NCBI GenBank assembly: GCA_002364755.1
Contig: DEZI01000002.1
Location: forward strand, 1-64,000
DNA length: 64,000 nucleotides
Reading direction: 5' to 3'
From: Stenotrophomonas maltophilia
Lineage (GTDB): Bacteria > Pseudomonadota > Gammaproteobacteria > Xanthomonadales > Xanthomonadaceae
The notes below the pieces were generated by a model. The model did not search any database. It saw nothing but the letters and a program-made list of their open reading frames with translations, and was not told where the DNA came from. The translations under genes and the position numbers were made by a program. Of the stretch, positions 60,494 to 64,000 are shown piece after piece. The stretch's first letter is position 1. Each line of letters starts with the position of its first letter.

Positions 60494-60505
60494 CCTACTA
60501 GTAGG
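60494..60505. promoter_or_regulatory. TetR operator before the regulator gene
   Basis: CCTACTAGTAGG is a perfect palindrome followed by TAGG, 8 bp upstream of the TetR start codon. It is identical to the site at 59831-59842. Confidence 0.8.
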
Positions 60506-60522
60506 TAGGCTTTGTGTCAAAT

Positions 60523-60631
60523 CTGCCAGGCATGCCCTGGCACTACCAGAGGCACCGCCTCGCGAGCCGGTTGGTGGGTGCCGGGTCCACGGGCCATAAC
60601 TCGGTGCTCGCCAGGCACAGCCTGGCGCTAC
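60523..60631. repeat. Two SMAG-type repeats
   Basis: Units CTGCCAGGCATGCCCTGGCA...CTAC (60523-60546) and TGCTCGCCAGGCACAGCCTG...CTAC (60605-60631) lie in the same orientation between the TetR gene and csbD-like gene. No ORF here is convincing. Confidence 0.7.
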
Positions 60632-60755
60632 CCGGGGGGCGGGATCCCGGGCGCTGGCGGCGTGAGGATGACGCTCGCGTTTCTTTCACTGGCACGCCAC
60701 CGCTGCCAACGCAGGATCGAATCCCCATCCGGGCTTTACAGAAAGGTGTTCTGCA

Positions 60756-60926
60756 ATGGACAAGAATCGTACCGAAGGTGCCAAGAACCAGGTCAAGGGC
60801 ACGGTGAAGGAAGTGGCCGGCAAGGTCACCGGCAACAAGACCCAGGAGCTTGAAGGCAAAGCACAGAAGGGCGTTGGAAAAGTGCAGAGTGCCGTCGGCA
60901 GGGCCAAGGATGACGCGCGCCACTGA
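60756..60926 (+). CDS. CsbD-family stress protein
   Basis: This 56-residue hydrophilic protein reads MDKNRTEGAKNQVKGTVKEV, then AGKVTGNKTQELEGKAQKGVGKVQSAVGRAKDDARH. The repeated (E/K)GxxxxxxGxxKE pattern is that of CsbD proteins, which are small, probably helical and usually induced by general stress. AAAGG lies about 9 nt before the ATG. Their molecular role is unknown. Confidence 0.9.
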   Translation: MDKNRTEGAKNQVKGTVKEVAGKVTGNKTQELEGKAQKGVGKVQSAVGRAKDDARH

Positions 60927-61024
60927 TCTACTGGAATGCCCCCGCGTCCCACCACGCGGCATCCGGGTGCCCTCAGCCGAGGGCATCTGCAGTCCCGCCC
61001 CATGCAACGAGAATTCCCCCCGCT

Positions 61025-61396
61025 GTGATTTCAACCACCACGCAACGCATCCTGCTTGTAGAGGATGACACGGCCATCCGTGAACTCGCCGAGGATGCAC
61101 TGTCCGAGAGCGGCTACGACATCACCGCGGTTGGCGATGCAGAAGCGGCGGTCACAGCGCTGTGCAACGCCGGGTCATTCGATCTTCTGATTTCCGACAT
61201 CCGCCTGCCAGGCATGAACGGATGCGAGCTTGCCCGCCAGGCCATGACCCAGGACCCTTCCCTGCGCGTGCTGCTCATGACCGGTTACGCTGGCCAGACC
61301 GTCGGCGATCCGGAGATCCTGCCTCGCCACGTCCCCCTGCTGCGCAAGCCATTTACGCTGCGGGAGCTTCTGAAGTCGGTGCACTCCACGATCTGA
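61025..61396 (+). CDS. Single-domain response regulator
   Basis: This 123-residue receiver domain has acidic residues in ILLVEDDTAIRELAEDAL, phospho-Asp in LLISDIRLPGMNGCELA, Thr in LLMTGYAG and Lys in LLRKPFTLREL. It starts with GTG at 61025. Its 3' end overlaps the 3' end of the convergent hybrid kinase by 44 bp. It resembles that kinase's own receiver, so it may share its phosphoryl source; that is inferred. Confidence 0.9.
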   Translation: MISTTTQRILLVEDDTAIRELAEDALSESGYDITAVGDAEAAVTALCNAGSFDLLISDIRLPGMNGCELARQAMTQDPSLRVLLMTGYAGQTVGDPEILPRHVPLLRKPFTLRELLKSVHSTI

Positions 61397-64000
61397 ATTC
61401 GCCGGCAAGCAAGCGGTCCACACGCCGCTCCAGTTCGGCGGCAGCGAAGGGTTTGGTCAGAATCTCCATCCCAGGCTCAAGGTGCTCACCACCCACCGCC
61501 GCACAGGCCGCGTAGCCGGTGATGAACAGCACAGGCATCGACGGTCGCGACTGCCGACCCGCGTCCGCAACCTGTCGCCCATTCAGCGTTCCCGTCAAGC
61601 CCACATCCGTCACCAGCAGGTCAAATGGATGGTCAGTTGCCAACAGCGAAAGCGCTTCGCTGCCATTTGCGGCTTCGGTCACGTGATGCCCGTGCGTGCT
61701 CAGCACATCGCGCACCAGCGCGCGGATGGACGTTTCGTCTTCTACCAGCAGCACCGAGCGGCCTGAGATCATCGGCATATTCGAGGCGTCTGCCACAGGC
61801 TCTGAACACGCCACCGGCGCGGCGCTGAACTGCGGCAGATACAGGCTGATCGTGGTGCCATGCCCAAGCGTTGATTGCACATCCACCTGCCCGCCCGACT
61901 GCCGGGTGAACCCATAGATCATCGAAAGGCCGAGCCCGGTGCCCTGCCCGATCGGCTTGGTGGTGAAGAACGGCTCGAACACCTTCTCCAGCACGCTGGC
62001 ATCCATGCCCGTTCCGGTATCGCGCACGGAAAGACGCACGTATGTCGCCGCAGGCAGTCCAAGCTGCTCACCCCGTGCAGCCGTCACCGCCTCGATATCC
62101 GTGGAGATGACCAGCGTCCCGCCTTCGGGCATGGCATCGCGGGCGTTGATGCAGAGGTTGAGCAATGCATTCTCCAGCTGCGGCGCATCCACCAGGACGT
62201 CGTCGCCGCCGTCCTGCAGCCGCGTTTCGATGTTGATCGAAGGCCCGATGGATCGACTGAGAATGTCCAGCATGCCGCTTACCAGCGAGGAAACACGCAC
62301 CGACGATGGCGCCAGGGTCTGCCGCCGCGAAAACGCAAGCAGGCGCTGGGTCAGTGCCGCAGCGCGGTCGGCGCCACCTCGGGCCATCTCAAGGTAACGC
62401 TGCAGATCCTCCACGCGTCCCTGCCCCACCCTGAGTTCCAGCAGCTCCAGCCCCATCGAAACCGCGGTCAGCATGTTGTTGAAGTCGTGCGCGATGCCGC
62501 CGGTCAACTGCCCCAGCGATTCCATCTTCTGGCTTTGCCGCAGCCGCTCTTCCATGGCCATCAGCTCGGCCGTTCGTGCCTGGACCCGCTCTTCCAGGGT
62601 CAGGGTCAGCTGCTGCAGACGCTGCTGGGCGATGCGGCGGTCACTGATGTCTGCCGCTGCACCGAACCACTCCCGTACCCGCCCGTCCTCATCCAGCAGC
62701 GGTACCGCACGCATCTGCAACCAGCGGACCTCGCCGTTGGGCACCAGGCTGCGGTGCTCGACCTCCAACGCCGAACCGGTCTCCAGTGCCTGCTCGATGG
62801 CGGCATCCACCGCGTCACGATCGGCAGGATGGATCAACTGATCGCGCCACGCCCCGCCCGCCTCGCGAAGATCCCCAGCGCCGCCTTGGCGATAGATCAG
62901 ATTCACCTGCTGCCAATCGGCGGAGATGGCGTAGAGCGACTGCGTCGCTGCGGAAACCAGCGCGCCCAGCCGACGCTCGCTCTGTACCAGTGCCTCCGAC
63001 GCCTGCCGTTCGGCAGTGCGATCACGAAACACCACCACGTAGCCCACCGCCTCAGCTTCATGGCCACGCAGCACGGTCATCGACCCGTGGGCCCAGAAGC
63101 GGCCGCCATCGCGCCGTCGCAGCCAGCGCTCACCGCTCATGCCACCGCGCAGCAGTGCCTGCTCCATGTTGTAGCGGAACCGCTCTGCCTGGCGGTCTTC
63201 ATCCAGGTAGAGCACCTCGCCATGGCGCCCCAGCACCTCGCTTTCATGCCAGCCGAGAATCTTCTCCGCACCGCGATTCCAAAGTGTCACCAGACCGTCC
63301 ATGTCGAAGGCGATGATGGCGAAGTCATGTGCACTGTCCATGATCTGCCGGTGCCGAGCCTCGGTCAGCCAAAGGTGCCGCTCCAGCGCGACCTGCGGCG
63401 TCAGGTCCAGCCCCTGTACGAAGATGCCCGTTACCTGCCCGGCGTCGTCCTTGCACGGCTGGAACACCACATCGACGATGTGGCGCAGTCCGTGTCCTGC
63501 ATCGCCTGCACCGCTGTCATAGGCCACCTTGCGGCCGATGTAGGGCTCACCCGTGCGGTACACCTCATCCAGCAGATGCAGGTAGCCCTGGTCCAGCACC
63601 TCCGGCAACGCCTCGACGATGGGGCGGCCGACCACCTCGCGGTGGCCGATCAGGCTGGCATAGCCCGGGTTGACCAGCTCGATGCGATGCTCCGGCCCCG
63701 CCAGGAATGCCATGAACAGCGGCGATTTATCAAACAGTGCGATCAGCCGCTCGTTCTCACGCGCCAGGCGATCCTGCGCCACCACCATGCCGGTCACCTC
63801 CTTGGTCACGCAGAAGGCGCCCGATGGCTGTGTATCGTCGCCGTACAGGGGCGAAAACGAGAACGTCCACCATGTGTCCTCAGGCAGGCCGTAGCGGTTC
63901 ATCGCCACCGGCACATGCTCGAAGCGCGAGCCCTGGCCGGCAAATGCGCGCTCTATCGGCTCGCGCACGGCCGGCCACGCATCGGCCCACAGCTCGCGCA
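61353..64000 (-). CDS. Multi-PAS hybrid histidine kinase, 5' end outside window
   Basis: The visible 880 or so residues show a PAS-type region at the window edge (TWWTFSFSPLYGDD, FCVTKEVTGM). Further PAS domains follow (ALFDKSPLFMAFLAGPEHRIELVNPGYASLIG; IMDSAHDFAIIAFDMDGLVTLWNRGAEKILGW; and a PAS_3-like LIHPADRDAV). HisKA has LGQLTGGIAHDFNNMLTAV, the HATPase has LLNLCINARDAMPEGG and GQGTGLGLSMIYGFTRQSGGQ, and the terminal receiver has LLVTDVGL and ILTKPFAAAEL. There is no membrane segment in the visible part. The frame stays open to base 64000, so the true start is beyond it. The signal is unknown. Confidence 0.9.
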   Translation of the reverse strand, partial: RELWADAWPAVREPIERAFAGQGSRFEHVPVAMNRYGLPEDTWWTFSFSPLYGDDTQPSGAFCVTKEVTGMVVAQDRLARENERLIALFDKSPLFMAFLAGPEHRIELVNPGYASLIGHREVVGRPIVEALPEVLDQGYLHLLDEVYRTGEPYIGRKVAYDSGAGDAGHGLRHIVDVVFQPCKDDAGQVTGIFVQGLDLTPQVALERHLWLTEARHRQIMDSAHDFAIIAFDMDGLVTLWNRGAEKILGWHESEVLGRHGEVLYLDEDRQAERFRYNMEQALLRGGMSGERWLRRRDGGRFWAHGSMTVLRGHEAEAVGYVVVFRDRTAERQASEALVQSERRLGALVSAATQSLYAISADWQQVNLIYRQGGAGDLREAGGAWRDQLIHPADRDAVDAAIEQALETGSALEVEHRSLVPNGEVRWLQMRAVPLLDEDGRVREWFGAAADISDRRIAQQRLQQLTLTLEERVQARTAELMAMEERLRQSQKMESLGQLTGGIAHDFNNMLTAVSMGLELLELRVGQGRVEDLQRYLEMARGGADRAAALTQRLLAFSRRQTLAPSSVRVSSLVSGMLDILSRSIGPSINIETRLQDGGDDVLVDAPQLENALLNLCINARDAMPEGGTLVISTDIEAVTAARGEQLGLPAATYVRLSVRDTGTGMDASVLEKVFEPFFTTKPIGQGTGLGLSMIYGFTRQSGGQVDVQSTLGHGTTISLYLPQFSAAPVACSEPVADASNMPMISGRSVLLVEDETSIRALVRDVLSTHGHHVTEAANGSEALSLLATDHPFDLLVTDVGLTGTLNGRQVADAGRQSRPSMPVLFITGYAACAAVGGEHLEPGMEILTKPFAAAELERRVDRLLAGEFRSWSAPTSEAPAA

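Overview
The window is chromosomal DNA from a high-GC gammaproteobacterium of the Xanthomonadaceae. It is almost certainly Stenotrophomonas, and S. maltophilia complex is the best guess. Three things point there: many GTAG-headed palindromic repeats of the SMAG type, a TonB-Xanth-Caul type receptor, and an APH(9)-like phosphotransferase beside ordinary housekeeping operons. I see no prophage, insertion sequence, CRISPR array or rRNA. Most rightward open frames lying opposite leftward genes, and the reverse, are GC-driven shadows and were left out.

Layout. (1) 1-10 kb: two large TonB-dependent receptors and a leftward glk / glycosylasparaginase / cutC operon. All three transcription units carry the same LacI-type palindrome (TTnnATCGATnnAA) upstream, which suggests one carbohydrate or glycoprotein-scavenging regulon. 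(2) 10-19.2 kb: a secreted metallophosphoesterase, then a complete leftward histidine operon led by a TrpR/YerC-type repressor gene, hisG-D-C-B-H-A-F-I. The repressor gene sits directly behind a TrpR-like operator. hisS follows at 19.5-21 kb and an Fe-S FNR-type regulator at 21.1 kb. (3) 21.9-26.9 kb: the leftward thrABC operon, with a 44-residue leader peptide rich in Thr and Ile and a base-paired leader RNA. (4) 27-31.3 kb: a DMT transporter with an AraC regulator, a secreted Cys-rich protein, a Ntn-type amide hydrolase and a BLUF photoreceptor. (5) 31.3-38.6 kb: a signalling block with a response regulator-kinase, CheB, CheR and a hybrid kinase with three receivers, then a divergent PAS kinase and a single-domain receiver. 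(6) 38.6-47.8 kb: a SMAG array, two tiny membrane ORFs, tRNA-Arg(CCU), a PAP2 phosphatase and an exopolysaccharide secretion locus of the gfc/yjb type with a phosphatase and an initiating sugar transferase, but no tyrosine kinase. (7) 48-54.8 kb: an aminoadipate-semialdehyde type dehydrogenase, an SDR, a methyltransferase, pyrD, murB and a DMT transporter. (8) 54.8-64 kb: a ~320-bp dispersed inverted repeat, APH(9)-like kinase, two TetR regulators with visible operators, an MBL hydrolase, a HicA-like two-gene module, a thymidylate kinase fragment, CsbD, a receiver protein and a hybrid kinase cut by the window edge.

The observations I find most interesting are a probable HicA/HicB-like module with a Cys-rich toxin candidate (58.1-58.95 kb), the TrpR-like operator that overlaps the promoter and nearly touches the start codon of the his repressor gene, the thr leader peptide, the shared ATCGAT operators, and SMAG repeats that supply stop codons for neighbouring genes. 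All names rest on reading motifs by eye. No search was run.
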